In this document: one piece after another, positions 12,604 to 23,394 of the stretch
Position numbering within the stretch: the stretch's first letter is position 1
How the letters are laid out: every line of letters begins with the position of its first letter
NCBI RefSeq assembly: GCF_021462225.1
Contig: NC_061817.1
Location: 10,773,936-10,837,935 of the forward strand
Origin: Girardinichthys multiradiatus
Taxonomy: Eukaryota; Chordata; Actinopteri; Cyprinodontiformes; Goodeidae
Direction: 5' to 3'
DNA: 64,000 nucleotides
Translations under genes and position numbers: made by a program
The notes under the pieces: generated by a model
What the model was told of the DNA's origin: nothing
The model's input: only the letters and a program-made list of their open reading frames with translations
The model's database searches: none

Positions 12604-12660
12604 TCTGTCATTTTGACAGATTGCAATTCACACATCTGACCACTTGGTGGTCAGATGTGT
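12604..12660. other. tandem perfect hairpins
   Basis: Two adjacent inverted repeats. 12604-12620 is TCTGTCA-TTT-TGACAGA. 12630-12660 is ACACATCTGACCAC-TTG-GTGGTCAGATGTGT, 14-bp perfect arms with a 3-nt loop. TGACAG words recur at 13045-13105. They may be the end of an unidentified inverted-repeat element. Confidence 0.7.
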
Positions 12661-13189
12661 TAGCTGTTTTCTCAATTGATGCATGACCTCGTCAGAAAAA
12701 TGTCACAACAGCTGAGTGTCTGAAGTTTCTTCAAAAAGCCCAATTACATTTATGGCATTGATAAAAAAGGTGAAAAAAGAGGGGCTGATGCAGTGGAATA
12801 TAAAGAACAAACAAGCAATCGGCCCACTGCAACTATGGAACGAGCAAGCGGCAGCAAGGTTAGGCAAAAGTACAGAGTTCAGTGGGAGCAGGAGTTCTTC
12901 TGGCTGCGGAGAAGGGATGGAAAAAAGTTCTGCGACGTGTAAAAAAGCCAATATGAGAAACGGATTTGTCCGATGATGCACGAACACGCAGAAATTAAAA
13001 TGAATGAAAATAAATGATACTGAATGTTTAAAAAAAAAATAAAGTGACAGGTAAAAATAGATTATGACAGGATTTTTTTGACCCTGTCAATCAAAGTGAC
13101 AGACAATGAAAAAGTCTAGTACAACCTCTGGTTTTGACAACCCTTATTTGTTTAATCTTTTAACATTTGTAGCATTTTTTTGATTCAAC

Positions 13190-13549
13190 CACAACTTTGG
13201 AAACCATATGTTTAGATCAAACTAAATTCATGTGTTAGAGTGGCCCAGTCAAAGTCCAGACCTAAAACTAATTTAGAATCTGGAGAAGAACCTGAGACTT
13301 ACTGGTAACAGATGCTCTCCACCCAAACTGACTGAGCTTGATATAAAGACATACCCGACAAGACTTTCAGCTGCAACTGCAACAAAAGGTGGTTCTACAA
13401 AGTATTCACCCAAGGGGTATAAATACAAATAGGTTTGTATGTGTTGGCATATCACACAAAATCCTCAAAAATACATTGAAGTTTGATGTTGTAACATAAC
13501 AAAACGCTGAAGAGTTTAACGAGTGTGAATACTTTCGTGAGGCATAGTA
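13190..13549 (+). mobile_element. Tc1-like family A fragment (3' half)
   Basis: Plus-strand match to the 3' end of the transposase and right terminal repeat: GAGTGGCCCAGTCAAAGTCC (13238-13257, the W-P-S-Q-S-P region), CTGACTGAGCTTGATAT, AAGGTGGTTCTACAAAGTAT, then the terminal part ending GAATACTTTCGTGAGGCATAG. The left half is absent. Confidence 0.75.
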
Positions 13550-13639
13550 TTTTGTGTTACCCTGTATATTCTAGCTCAATTATGTAATTTAGCACCCATA
13601 TGTGTGTGTTTAAGATAACCATGGCAACAGCACAACATA

Positions 13640-14110
13640 TCGAGGAACCACAGAACCGCAGTGAGGCCACGGGCACAGCCACGGTTGTGCCAAAAATTAA
13701 TCCATGCCAGAGGTGACATGAGCGATGGAAGAGTGAAGCAGGCGAAGACGACACGGTGCACACATGTAAAGGAAAAAGAGAAAAACAAGGCACACCAATA
13801 TATCCGTCTCCCCTTCTCTCCTCTTGCTCCTCGCCTTCCTTTTAAACCACAAGCGCACACAGTGGATATCCTCCCATTCTTCTTGGCTGGAGCCTCCCAT
13901 GGCAGTGGCAGCAGGAATCCATTCTCCACGGATGCTGGGACAGCTGTGCTGATATTGAATGGGACACAGTGGGCTCTGCCTCTCTGTCTCTCTGCATGCG
14001 GCTCCAGATAAACAACTACATGCTACTTAATTCAAATCTATATTGCCTGCTGCCAACAGGCACCCAGCTCATCCCATCTTTGTCTCTGCCGACAAGAGCT
14101 CCCAATGTCT
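13640..14110. other. GC-richer unique intronic block, possible conserved non-coding sequence
   Basis: More GC-rich and more complex than its neighbours, without recognisable repeat sequence. Both strands contain long open frames (about 116 codons), which is due to composition rather than coding. Candidate enhancer only because of its position in an NFI intron 1; not supported by any motif I trust. Confidence 0.25.
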
Positions 14111-14868
14111 TTGCTAAATAAAAAAAGATTTTAAAAAGCTGTAAATTTCCTACTGCTGACACATGGTGGCCTGCACACACCAGCTGACAATAAACACAGC
14201 AGATTTATCACTGACAAAGACACTAATTACAAAAACCTTCATAAGCCTTTCAGTCACATGCTTAATGCAGAGAATTCACAACATGCTACTAATTTAAAGC
14301 TGCAAAAACAAAAAGAATGTTCATATTTGAAGCAGTGGAGTGTCTCCTTATGGGTTCAGATGGCACGAATGCACAAAATGTAGCTTTAAATGGGACAAGT
14401 TAAGAAAACTCTTAGCGGGTTTAGCAGCCTTTTTTTTAATGCTTTTGTTTTAGGTTGATTTGAGGCATCCTGACCTCTCAGTGCCCTCAGAAGAGGGTAA
14501 AAGGATATTCCTTAGTCTGTATTTACATGCATGTACTCAGCATAGCTAAAAGAAAGCACAATAGATCAGACCTGCATGACAACAGAATGTCCGATAAGTT
14601 AGTTCTCTTGGAAAGGTCCAGAAGGCAAAAGCTTTTCTGGCCACTGCATCAGTTTCTCCCGCTGAAATATTATAATAGTTAATGTCATTTAGCTGTCTGG
14701 CAACTTAAACTATGACTGCATGCCAAGTCATGACAGGTATACCAACTGAACCAGAACCTGCAGTGATTTGATGATTTAATATACCTATCTGGGAAATTTG
14801 ATATAAGCAATAAGACATTCAGAGCATTTGGTTAAAAACTGCAAAGCAATAACAAAGACAACATCCCA
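14110..14868. other. intron sequence, nothing recognised
   Basis: AT-rich, no exon or named repeat seen. Confidence 0.45.
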
Positions 14869-14869
14869 A

Positions 14870-15100
14870 ACCCTGCTTAAAAAAGCACCCCCAGAACATG
14901 ATGACGCCACCACCATGTTTCACACTAGGGATTGTGTGTTTAGCTTGATGTGTAGCATCAGTTGTATGTATACTGAGCTTTAATTACACACAGGTGGTGT
15001 CTATGAACTGATTAGGTGACCTTTTGAGGCAACTGGCTTAACTAGATTTTATTTTGTGGTATCAGAGTAAAGGGGGCTGAATCCAAATGTTCCCTGTCTG
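14870..15100 (-). mobile_element. Tc1-like family A fragment (5' region joined to catalytic region)
   Basis: Minus-strand landmarks CAGAACATGATGACGCCACC (14892-14911) and CACCATGTTTCACACTAGGG are joined by a deletion to the 5' segment ATTACACACAGGTGG...GGTATCAGAGTAAAGGGGGC at 14984-15078. The ends are lost. It abuts a CA microsatellite. Confidence 0.7.
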
Positions 15101-15105
15101 AGGTT

Positions 15106-15108
<3 letters not shown>

Positions 15109-15143
<35 letters not shown>

Positions 15144-15180
15144 CACACACACACACACATTCACACACATATATATATAC
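15109..15180 (+). repeat. (CA)n microsatellite, compound with (TA)n
   Basis: About 60 bp of CA repeats with a few interruptions, then ATATATATAT. Confidence 0.95.
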
Positions 15181-15189
15181 ACACTGGAG

Positions 15190-16055
15190 GAGTGGAGGGG
15201 ATCCAAATATGTATGGTTAGTTGCAGTGCATTAATTCTATTATTAAAATCTGATTTCTGCAGGAATCAAACTATCCCGTGCTTTCCCACTCGAAAAAAAA
15301 CTTTGATGGTTTCTTTCAGAGCGTTGCACCCTAATAAAGTGAGAAAACCGTAAGGGGTGAGGTAAGGCGTCCAAATGTAAAACATTCTCTCATAGAAACG
15401 TATAGCCACATGAGGTAGGCACAAAAGCAGCGAAGCTTCCAGCTGAGAGGAGCAGCCAAAGACAGGGGAAAGTTTAAGCGAGGAGACGACTGAAAACGGG
15501 GCCTCGAAACTTTCCAACATAAAGGATCAGTCCAAGGAGAGGCCTAACCAATAAAAGACAGAGAAAGGAAAAGTGAGCTGCAAATCAAAGTATCATATAG
15601 TTTAAATGTTACAAGGCATGCAGATTTAGAGGCAATATTTGAAATGTTTTAATGCTTTCAGTTTTTAGTGCTTTTGTTTCTCTCTGTGCCTGTCTGTGCT
15701 GTGGCACGGCTGCTTTGTACTATGTTCTCTGCTTAAGATAAAACATATATTGATAAATAAAAAGAGAGACAGGCTTTGTGCATTTGAAGGAAAAAAAAAT
15801 CCTACACGGACACAATCGTATTTCCAGCAGCAGGTCCGCAGGAAAACATGATCTCAGGATGGAATAAAGGTACAAAAAGATGGATATATGAAAAGAAAAA
15901 GTAAGACACAAACACCTGATGTTGAATAAATAGTGACTCAACAGGACTTACCACTAAGGCATTGTTTAGAAGGTGAGTGGGGTAATACTTTAGTGTTGAG
16001 AGGGTGTTAAGAGGCGAGGAGAGCAGGGGTCAGCGTCCAGGCAGGCAGAGAGGTG
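15190..16055. other. intron sequence, nothing recognised
   Basis: Two minus-strand frames (15266-15520 and 15720-15941) have no recognisable protein. No named repeat. Confidence 0.45.
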
Positions 16056-16059
16056 CGGC

Positions 16060-16080
16060 GGGGAGGGGGAGGGAGGGGGG
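16060..16080 (+). other. G-quadruplex-prone run
   Basis: Four G tracts separated by single A residues: G4-A-G5-A-G3-A-G6. This fits the strict quadruplex pattern with one-base loops. It lies on the template strand of nfix intron 1. Confidence 0.85.
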
Positions 16081-16089
16081 CAGAGGGAA

Positions 16090-17715
16090 GGAATAAGTTA
16101 AAATGTCGCAGCAGTGAAAACAGACTCAGATGACAACATCAGCGTTGACCACATGAAGGAATGCGACAACACAAAAGAGTGGTGGGCATAAGGTTGGTAC
16201 ATTAAGAAACAAAGATATGGATCATTAACGCAAAAGTTAAAAAATTATAAATATTATTAATATTATGAGATTTAAATGGTTCACACGTTTAGAAAAAAAT
16301 CACAGGAAATAACAGTTAAAAGTTAAGGCTGTCTGGTCAAAAACATTGTCAGAAAAATACATGGACAGTCATGGCTTGGATACTAGCTGTTTTGCAGCTA
16401 AAATTAGCAACGACTTCATTGCCGGTGCAATGAACAGCCTACAGCAGCCTTGTTCCCAAAGTAGATAACCTGGTTAAAAAGCTAGCTAATTACTGTTCAT
16501 TCGAATCTCCGTTTAACGAGGAAAATAGCATAATATTTTTTTATTAAGCACATTTACATTAGAACATTATTAGTTGGTTTTTCTTTCCTAATTTTTGTCA
16601 TGTCACCTACAACTAAAAAAACATTATTTTAAATAAAAACACACTGCTGGCTCTGTGGTATTTCAGCTAACCTTTAATTCAATCTTAAGACTTGGGACTG
16701 AGTTAGAATCCCAACCCTAAACTTCAGAATATCTCTGCTCTAAACACAGTTAAAGTCATTCTCATGAGTACATGAAATCTCTGATTCTTTAAACAGTCAC
16801 TGGGGACATTTTCTCACTATGTGTCTGTGTATCAAATCCCAATTTTTACAAGTAATTTCTTATTTGTATTATTGTCGCAATAGCAACAATGTTAGCAATG
16901 GGTGATACTACTTGAGCAGCAGTGTTGCAATTTATTTAGGCATCATTTCATAAATAAATTGTTGGTGTCAATTATTGTTAGTCTTTCATGATACCATGAA
17001 ACTTACTCAAATGTATCATCATTGTAAATTATCAGTTTTTTGACTACTTCAATGTCATACAACATAGCATTACTGTAGATAACACACACACTTCTCATGC
17101 CTTCATAACGAGCTGTCCAGAACTGTCTTTTTCTAATTGTTAATGCTTCAATCAGTTTAAATCATTTTAAAAAGCCTAAGTTTGATCTTTCAACTATTTA
17201 TGCAACAGACACTAGGGAGTGTTTCGCCTTTCGTTACAGGGGAGGGGCGTGTCCACCCCCCGCTGTCAGGTGAACACACACCAGTAGATACAGACCTACA
17301 AAACAAGCTAAACTATCTGCGTTTTTTTAAACACCCACAGAGTTGTGAGGATAGCAACACTCGAGTAAGAGCTATAACTCTCCTTCTCCGTATCCAACTA
17401 TAGAAAATAGCCTAAGCGCTTCAGGCCCCGCCCCTTCCACGCAGCAAAAATCGACACATCCTCGGGGGTTTTAACCTAGCTTGGCTGTTGGAGGGGAAAT
17501 ACTCCCCCTGGCTGTACAACACTGATCTTGCTAAGTAAGTATGTAAATACATATATACCAGATAATAATGAAGAGATCTAAAAACACACAGATAAAGCTG
17601 TGTGTAAATAAATGTGTCAATATTTGTGGAAACTGTTAAATTACGCCATGTTTACATTGATTATGTTAAACTGAGTAAAGCAGTCAATTGTTATATTAAC
17701 GTTAATATTAACGCT
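16090..17715. other. intron sequence, nothing recognised
   Basis: Mostly AT-rich. A short GC-richer part lies at 17210-17280 and 17415-17510. No exon or named repeat is supported. Confidence 0.45.
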
Positions 17716-17716
17716 A

Positions 17717-17752
17717 TTATATATATATATTAACCCCCCCCCCCCCCCCCCC
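17717..17752 (+). repeat. (TA)n followed by a C19 homopolymer
   Basis: ATTATATATATATATATTAA then 19 consecutive C at 17734-17752. The length of such runs is unreliable in assemblies. Confidence 0.9.
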
Positions 17753-18194
17753 GAATGACATTCATAGGATAAACACTGATAGGTTAGTCTATCGTCTACA
17801 GAGAGCTGCAATAGGGTGTGTGTTTTTTCTGATTTAAACATTACTAAAAAAAAAAATAAATAAATAAACTTTCCTTTCTCTAAAGACAAAATATAAAACC
17901 CTACCATGCCCAGTCAGTGATATTTCTGAAGGTTCTGTAAAACATGTGTGCTAAATTACTCCTTATGTGAATCTGCGGTCAATTAATTTTAATTATGGTG
18001 AATTTATGTTGATTTAAAAGGCTTTTGTTTGGCTGTGGCAAGTTTTAAATCAGATAAAGTCATTTTGTTTAAAAAGCCTATTTGGAACAGACAGAGATTC
18101 TTAAGTAAAAGCCATATTTTAAAGTAAACTACCTCAGAGCAAATCATAATCCATAATAAAGCCAACATGAAGGGTCCATGGAAGCTTCTATTTT

Positions 18195-18490
18195 CTCTCC
18201 ACTGCCATCTAAGCTTCACCCCTTTGGGCTCTTAAAGTCAGCACATTACGCGGCCTTTTAACAACTTCTTCAACAAAGAGAAGAGCTAAAGTGGAAACAA
18301 TCAGAAAGAGAACGAACATTATGATCGCTGCGCTCCAAATGTTCTCGCATAAAAATCTGACGTAATTTGTGCCCGCATGAGAGGAACTGAGGAGAAGCAT
18401 CCTCTCAGCCGAGTCATCGCAGGCACAGTCACGGGAGGAAATCTCCTTTTTTAATAAAGCCACCGTAAAAGGCAAGGATAAATTACAGCA
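18195..18490. other. GC-richer unique intronic block, possible conserved non-coding sequence
   Basis: About 300 bp of complex, CpG-containing sequence between AT-rich flanks, 2.1 kb inside intron 1. The minus frame 18209-18475 has a hydrophobic stretch but no splice context and is not called. Candidate regulatory block only. Confidence 0.25.
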
Positions 18491-18499
18491 TCAAACGGA

Positions 18500-19870
18500 G
18501 GCCCCTGGCAGTCCGCTGTCAGACGAAGCCAACTGGGGATAAACAAGTCTGCTTTATTGGAAGAAGACCTGCAGCAGCTGCAGAACACGAGAAGGCCACA
18601 GTAAAAGCAAGCATATCTTTAAAATCTTGAGGGGAAGGTTTAAGGTTTTGAATTTACACTAACAAAAACAAACTATAAGAAATGTTATAAAATAATCTTT
18701 GTAACCATTTCAATACAACTTTTTTGTGAGGTTCTCCTTTTTCTATAATCAACTACGTTAATAAAATAAGTTATTAAGAGCATGTAACTTTTTTGCTAAA
18801 AACAAACATAAGAGTACAGTAACATCTTGTAACAATCTTAAATAATGTGGGAGGTTAATTGTTTCTCTGATAACAGCTAAAATGTGCCATTCATTGGCAA
18901 AGACTGCCTCAAGGTTGAAAAGCTCACAATGTTAGCAAGTTTGACTTTGGGATTAATGCTCTTGTTAAACTATAAAGCCGGATACAAACTTAAATGTTCT
19001 ATCCAACACAGGTATGTTCTCAGCCAGACGTATAGTGACATGTCTTCATTTTTATGGAGTTCATCCATTTAATCATAATACAACCTAAACATGACCGTAT
19101 CAGCCTTACAATTCTTCATAGAAACACCACTACGAACGAGAATCTTGAGTCAAATTTTAATTAAAATGTTAGAACCAATGTTTAACATTACCATTACAGA
19201 CTAATATGCTTGATAAAAAAGAATATATATTTTTGGATAATATGTAGTACCCTCCAAAGTTATTTGTTTTTAGTGTAGCATTCTGAAAAATCAGGAAATC
19301 AGTGAGAATTGAACAAGAGATTAAGACTGAAAGCTGAGCTTGAATTGTTCTACGGTCACTCCGTCTCACTCTGATAATTCCTGCTAAATAAAAAAAACCT
19401 TTACGGAAAAGTCAGACACTTTGGCTCAAGTAAAAAGTCTGCTACAGTGTTATTATCTGTGAATAATAATAAATAATCTGGCATTTGTTGCAACTTGAAG
19501 GTGTGTTATTATTGGAAATAACTAAGAAAAAGCAAAACGACGCACAAAAAATGACCATGTATTCTAAAATTGACTGTTTATTTCTGACTGAAACAATATT
19601 ACAGAGGAATAAAAAAAATAGTACATGTGGAACATGAGGGCCATTTGAAGCTTAAGGCTAAATATGAAAAGCAGGTAATATTAGATGAAGATGATAAAAT
19701 CTCGAATAAATCTGTTTAGCAGGAAAATTGTATGCATATAAAAAAATACCAAATAAAAATTCCACTAAATGCTAATGTGACGTCAACGTGCCTTAATATA
19801 GTTAACGTCTAACTGCAAGTTTGCACGTGTTGCATTCAAGTGCAAGCACTTGGAAAACTGAGCGCTGCAT
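18500..19870. other. intron sequence, nothing recognised
   Basis: AT-rich, no recognisable exon or repeat. Confidence 0.45.
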
Positions 19871-19875
19871 CAGAT

Positions 19876-19958
19876 AAAAAAAAAAAAAAAAAAAAAACAT
19901 TATCTCAAGGGACCATTTATTATTACGAACACACACACACATACACACACACACACAA
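19876..19958 (+). repeat. A22 run and (CA)n microsatellite
   Basis: Poly-A at 19876-19897, and CA repeats with one AT interruption at 19930-19958. Confidence 0.9.
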
Positions 19959-19999
19959 ACTCCAGTTCCTCACTCTCACGGTCAACATCCCAGTCCCAG

Positions 20000-20460
20000 A
20001 AGAAAGAGGCCCACGCACGGTGTACGGTGGGCCGGGCCGGGCCGTGCTGTGTGCGCCCCGCTCCCCCGCGCTCACACTCCTCTCCAAAATCTAGGATCGC
20101 CTCGACGCTTGGAAAATGTTTAACTCAACAGTCCACAATTTCTTCATGTTCTTTTGCTTTATTTGCTTCCTTATTCAGACTTGTCTTCTTCAGTCATTAA
20201 TATTAGGGTTGTTTCTTTAATGTAAAGCACACTTCGGAAGAAGCGCCATTTCCTTCTTTTAAAAAAAAAGCTCTGCGGTGCGCACCAAAGTTTCCTGCGG
20301 CATGGAGGCACGACGAGCCGGGACGGATAACCGAGGCGAAGTTTCGTAGTGAGTCAGACAACAGAAACAAGCCCTGACAAAACTAACAGACGTGTGGAAA
20401 ATAACAGGCAGAGGCAGCACATTTAAACACACGCACACGCACACTGAGGGAGAGAGTGGG
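20000..20460. promoter_or_regulatory. GC/CpG-rich block flanking nfix exon 1
   Basis: The block is visibly CpG-rich against AT-rich surroundings, notably 20020-20080 (GGGCCGGGCCGGGCC and CGCCCCGCTCCCCCGCGC) and 20275-20345. It lies just inside intron 1. Together with CpGs around 20860-20900, it looks like the CpG-rich region normally found at an NFI promoter. No individual factor site is claimed. Confidence 0.5.
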
Positions 20461-20494
20461 TCCCCTAACAATGAAATAAGAGAAGCCAGTTTAC

Positions 20495-20521
20495 CTGTGT
20501 CAAGCAGTACGGAGAGTACAT
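20495..20521 (-). CDS. nfix: nfix first coding exon (27 nt, MYSPYCLTQ) with splice donor
   Basis: Reading the minus strand, ATG at 20521-20519 opens nine codons for MYSPYCLTQ, followed directly by CAG|GTAAAC, a good splice donor at 20494. The bases before the ATG (ATAACC) give an acceptable start context. NFI transcription factors are known to begin M-Y-S-P-x-C-L-T-Q and then continue DEFHPFIEALLPH from exon 2. Tyr at residue 5 matches NFIX; NFIA has Leu and NFIB and NFIC differ. NFI proteins are nuclear factors that bind TTGGC(N5)GCCAA as dimers and control neural, muscle and other differentiation programmes. The exon ends in phase 0, as expected. Only nine residues are visible, so assignment to the NFI family is firm but nfix against a paralogue, or nfixa against nfixb, rests on one residue. 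Confidence 0.85.
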
Positions 20522-20830
20522 GGTTATTTTTAGCGGAGAGGATTGGAGAGCTTATTTAAGTTGGATGGAAGCTCGGTATATAGTGCTGCATGGCAGTCGC
20601 TCGCCGTCCTGTTTCTCTCACTCCATGCTGCTGCTGCTGCAGCTTACAGTAACCCCGCCTAGAAAGTGAAAGCTTGCACAAACTTTTCAGGGAAAAAACT
20701 TTGTCTCCCTCCCCTTTTCGCAGGACTTTAACCGCTCTCCTTTTAATTCTTCCCAAAGATGATTCGCGTTTACCAAACGCGTACTCAGAGATTTTGCAGC
20801 ATAACAATATATAAGACCAAGTGTAAATCC
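20522..20830 (-). promoter_or_regulatory. nfix: nfix proximal promoter and 5' UTR
   Basis: This is the sequence directly upstream of the nfix ATG on the minus strand. A TATA-like TATATA lies at 20577-20582, which would place a start site near 20550 and give a UTR of about 30 nt. A second AT-rich TATATA sits at 20808-20813. Between them is a run of five GCT/CAG triplets near 20626-20643. If transcription starts above 20591, an 11-codon ATG upstream frame (20556-20591) ends 34 nt before the nfix start. Which start is used cannot be told from the sequence. Confidence 0.5.
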
Positions 20831-20899
20831 AGCTGCATTATTAAAAGAATGTTTATTAATAATCTGCGCGGCGGGGATCCGACCCGCTAACCGTTGCCT

Positions 20900-23390
20900 T
20901 TAACTGCAGCAGCTGCGCTTCCCTGCATCTCTTAAAGTTATGCCACGCTTTAGTTGCGTTTACTGCATTCCGTGTTGCCTTCATGCAAATTGTGATCCCA
21001 GGGTAAATGAGTCGCTCTGTTCGTCTTTAGTTACACATTGAGGTGGCCCAATTTCCGACCCAAGGTTGCACAGGGCCCTAGGTAGAATTAGATGTGACCC
21101 CCACCCCTCCCACGCACAGACTTCCAGTTACTTACAGGGATAGTTCACATTTTTTGAAGTCAGGGTCTTGTAAACGTGTTATCACCAATAGCTTCCTCAC
21201 TTGCATTAGGAAGTTGTCAAATTCCACTGGGTATGTAGGGAAATGAAGAACTCCTCTAAGTGGTGGGAGGGATAACAGCTAATGACATATTTATTACTGA
21301 TACTAAAAATGTCCATATCCATCAGGGCTCCAGGTCAGTTCACCTCTTCGCCGATTCTCATCCCTGTTTTGTACACACTACCATTTCATCCCCATTTACT
21401 TGAACCACTGCATATACAGTTTATATTAAGTTTGAGTTAAACATTGCTATGAATAATGACGATAAATTGCCAGAGAAATGCTCATTATCCCCTTAGTCCA
21501 ACTGTATGTTATGATCTTAAACTTTGTATTACACTCTATTATAATTTATCTGCGTTTTGATACCTACTGACTGACTATAACATCTGATCAAATCAAATTT
21601 ACTCTAAGCGACCGTCTGCTGGTAGTTTTTTTTTTTTTTCAGATTTGTTCTGACTGGCGATTGGCAACCCAAATACTGGGAAAACTCTTTATTACATAGA
21701 TTCAAACTATATACTTTGATGCACTTCTTTGAGTTTTGTAGAACTTGAAAAAAGGTTTAGGAAAATATGCTTTAATGAATAAATAAGTGATAATCTTGTA
21801 ATCGCTTCATTTTCTGTTGGATTAAAAAATACTTCTCTCTAAGAACTTTTAGTACACTTTGTTTTCTCTTTTTTGTGTTATAGTCCTTGGAATAAAAAAA
21901 AATGGTAACTGGAATCGGCAGGTCAAAACTTTATGCATTTCTGTTTACAACTAGGACATTTGTCAACCTGCCCTGTGAAACAGCAAGTGTTCTGGGTTAC
22001 CCCTGCTCACCTAGGGGCCCTAAGGTGTGCCATTTAGCGCTTCTGCCTGGGTGGGTGGGAAAAGTTTAAAGCTTGCCTTATGAGACTGGTGCAAACCTCC
22101 TGCACGTGTTGAGGCTTCTAATTAGACCGACAAAATGACTTTGTTGACGCCTGTTGTGGTCATGGCCAGGTTAAAATGTTCAGCCTCTAAAATATTCAGC
22201 TTCAGATGTGAGGACTCCTCTCAAGCCCCAAGTTTACATTGGATTAGGCACTTAAACTCATTTGCAGGCATCTGAATCAATGCATCTCCTCATCACTGCT
22301 GCAAGGCTGGGTGTATTTGTTTGCTGAACCCTGTTTGACCCAGTCTGGAAACTCAGAAACCAGTAAGGAAAGTCCAAGCCAAACAGTGGCTGCAGCATTC
22401 ACTGAAGAAGAAAACTATCACACATCAAGGACAGACACATAATTACAGCCTCTAAGCTGTATCAGAATCCTTTAAACTGAGACGTGTGAGGGGAATAACA
22501 CACAGATATTTCAAACAAAGTTCATAACATAAGATTTTTATGAAAATGTTTCCATTGTGTTGCATTTGGGAATTAAGGTAGGAGCAGAAAATAAAACAAA
22601 TAAAGCTGAAAAGTTTGGGTCTGACATTGGAGTCCCGTAGATTTACGAGGGCCTACCGCTTATTCGTTTCCACCGCAAGCCTCTGCAGGCGAAACAAAGA
22701 GATCTGAGCTCTGTGTGGCCAATTACTCCCCGAGGCCAGAGGCGCAAGCGGGCGGGGAAGGAGGCAGGAGCAAATGTACGACCACCACAAAAACCCTAAC
22801 CTCCTGTCTTCACTGAAAAAGTTATAACGCCTTCATTCCTCTCTGTAAATATGATATGTTAGTAAAATAAAAAGCACATCCACGGACGCACACAGTAACA
22901 CACACAAAAATATTTTTTTTTATTGGTGTTCTTTCGGGCAGGTGCGCTGACTTCGTAACAGCTCCAAGCAACTTTTCAGGGGATTTTCTTTGTTTTTCAG
23001 TTAACTTTCCCAGCTGTCATCCAAACCACACGGAGTGCAAAAGGTTACATGGAGTCCTCACAGCCCTGCTCTTCTTTATGGAGTCGACTTGCATGCAACA
23101 CACGCAATAACACTCCTCTGCTGCGGCTCCTTAAATGAGCCACACATTTAGTGGTCTGTGTGAGTAACTCTCTGATTAAGTAACACATGGTAGAGCCATA
23201 TGCTTTGGTTGGTGGGTCCGCTGTGGCTCTGTTTTTCACACGCTTCGAATATACATATTTACCACTGCTCCAGAGTAGCCAGCTCAGTAACGGCTTCGCC
23301 CAGCAGCTTGGTGCTCCTGCAGGGGAGCGTCACATCGGAAGCTTTTATTAAAAAATGATCAGAGCAGCGTCCTCTTCAAGCACTGCCTTC
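20900..23390. other. upstream sequence of nfix; no gene recognised
   Basis: A fragment at 21137-21290, opening CAGGGATAGTTCACATTTTT, resembles the end of a common fish DNA-transposon family, with low certainty. A GC-rich block at 22630-22770 (CGAGG, GCGGGCGGGG, GGCCAATTACTCC) stands out and could be regulatory. The rest shows nothing I can name. Confidence 0.4.
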
Positions 23391-23394
23391 TAAA

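Larger units (their letters stand above)
1..20494 (-). other. nfix: nfix intron 1 (partial; continues beyond position 1)
   Basis: Everything below the splice donor at 20494-20489 (GTAAAC on the minus strand) should be intron 1 of nfix. In vertebrate NFI genes, the short first coding exon is followed by a long intron and then an exon of about 530 nt that encodes most of the DNA-binding domain, beginning DEFHPF. No minus-strand open frame of that size or sequence exists here, so the intron is longer than 20.4 kb and exon 2 lies off the left end. The intron contains transposon debris, microsatellites and some GC-richer unique blocks, annotated separately. That it is intron is inference from the exon-1 call. 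Confidence 0.75.

Noticed and set aside
13576..14011. Open frames of about 116 codons on both strands
   Set aside because: Mutually overlapping frames on opposite strands in a GC-richer block; composition explains them, and no domain is seen.
1..20494. Search for nfix exon 2 within the window
   Set aside because: No minus-strand frame resembling DEFHPFIEALLPH or of the expected 530-nt size is present, so the exon is outside the window.
20556..20807. 83-codon minus frame upstream of nfix
   Set aside because: It begins at TTG rather than ATG. Only an 11-codon ATG frame at its end is real as an upstream frame, and it depends on the start site used.
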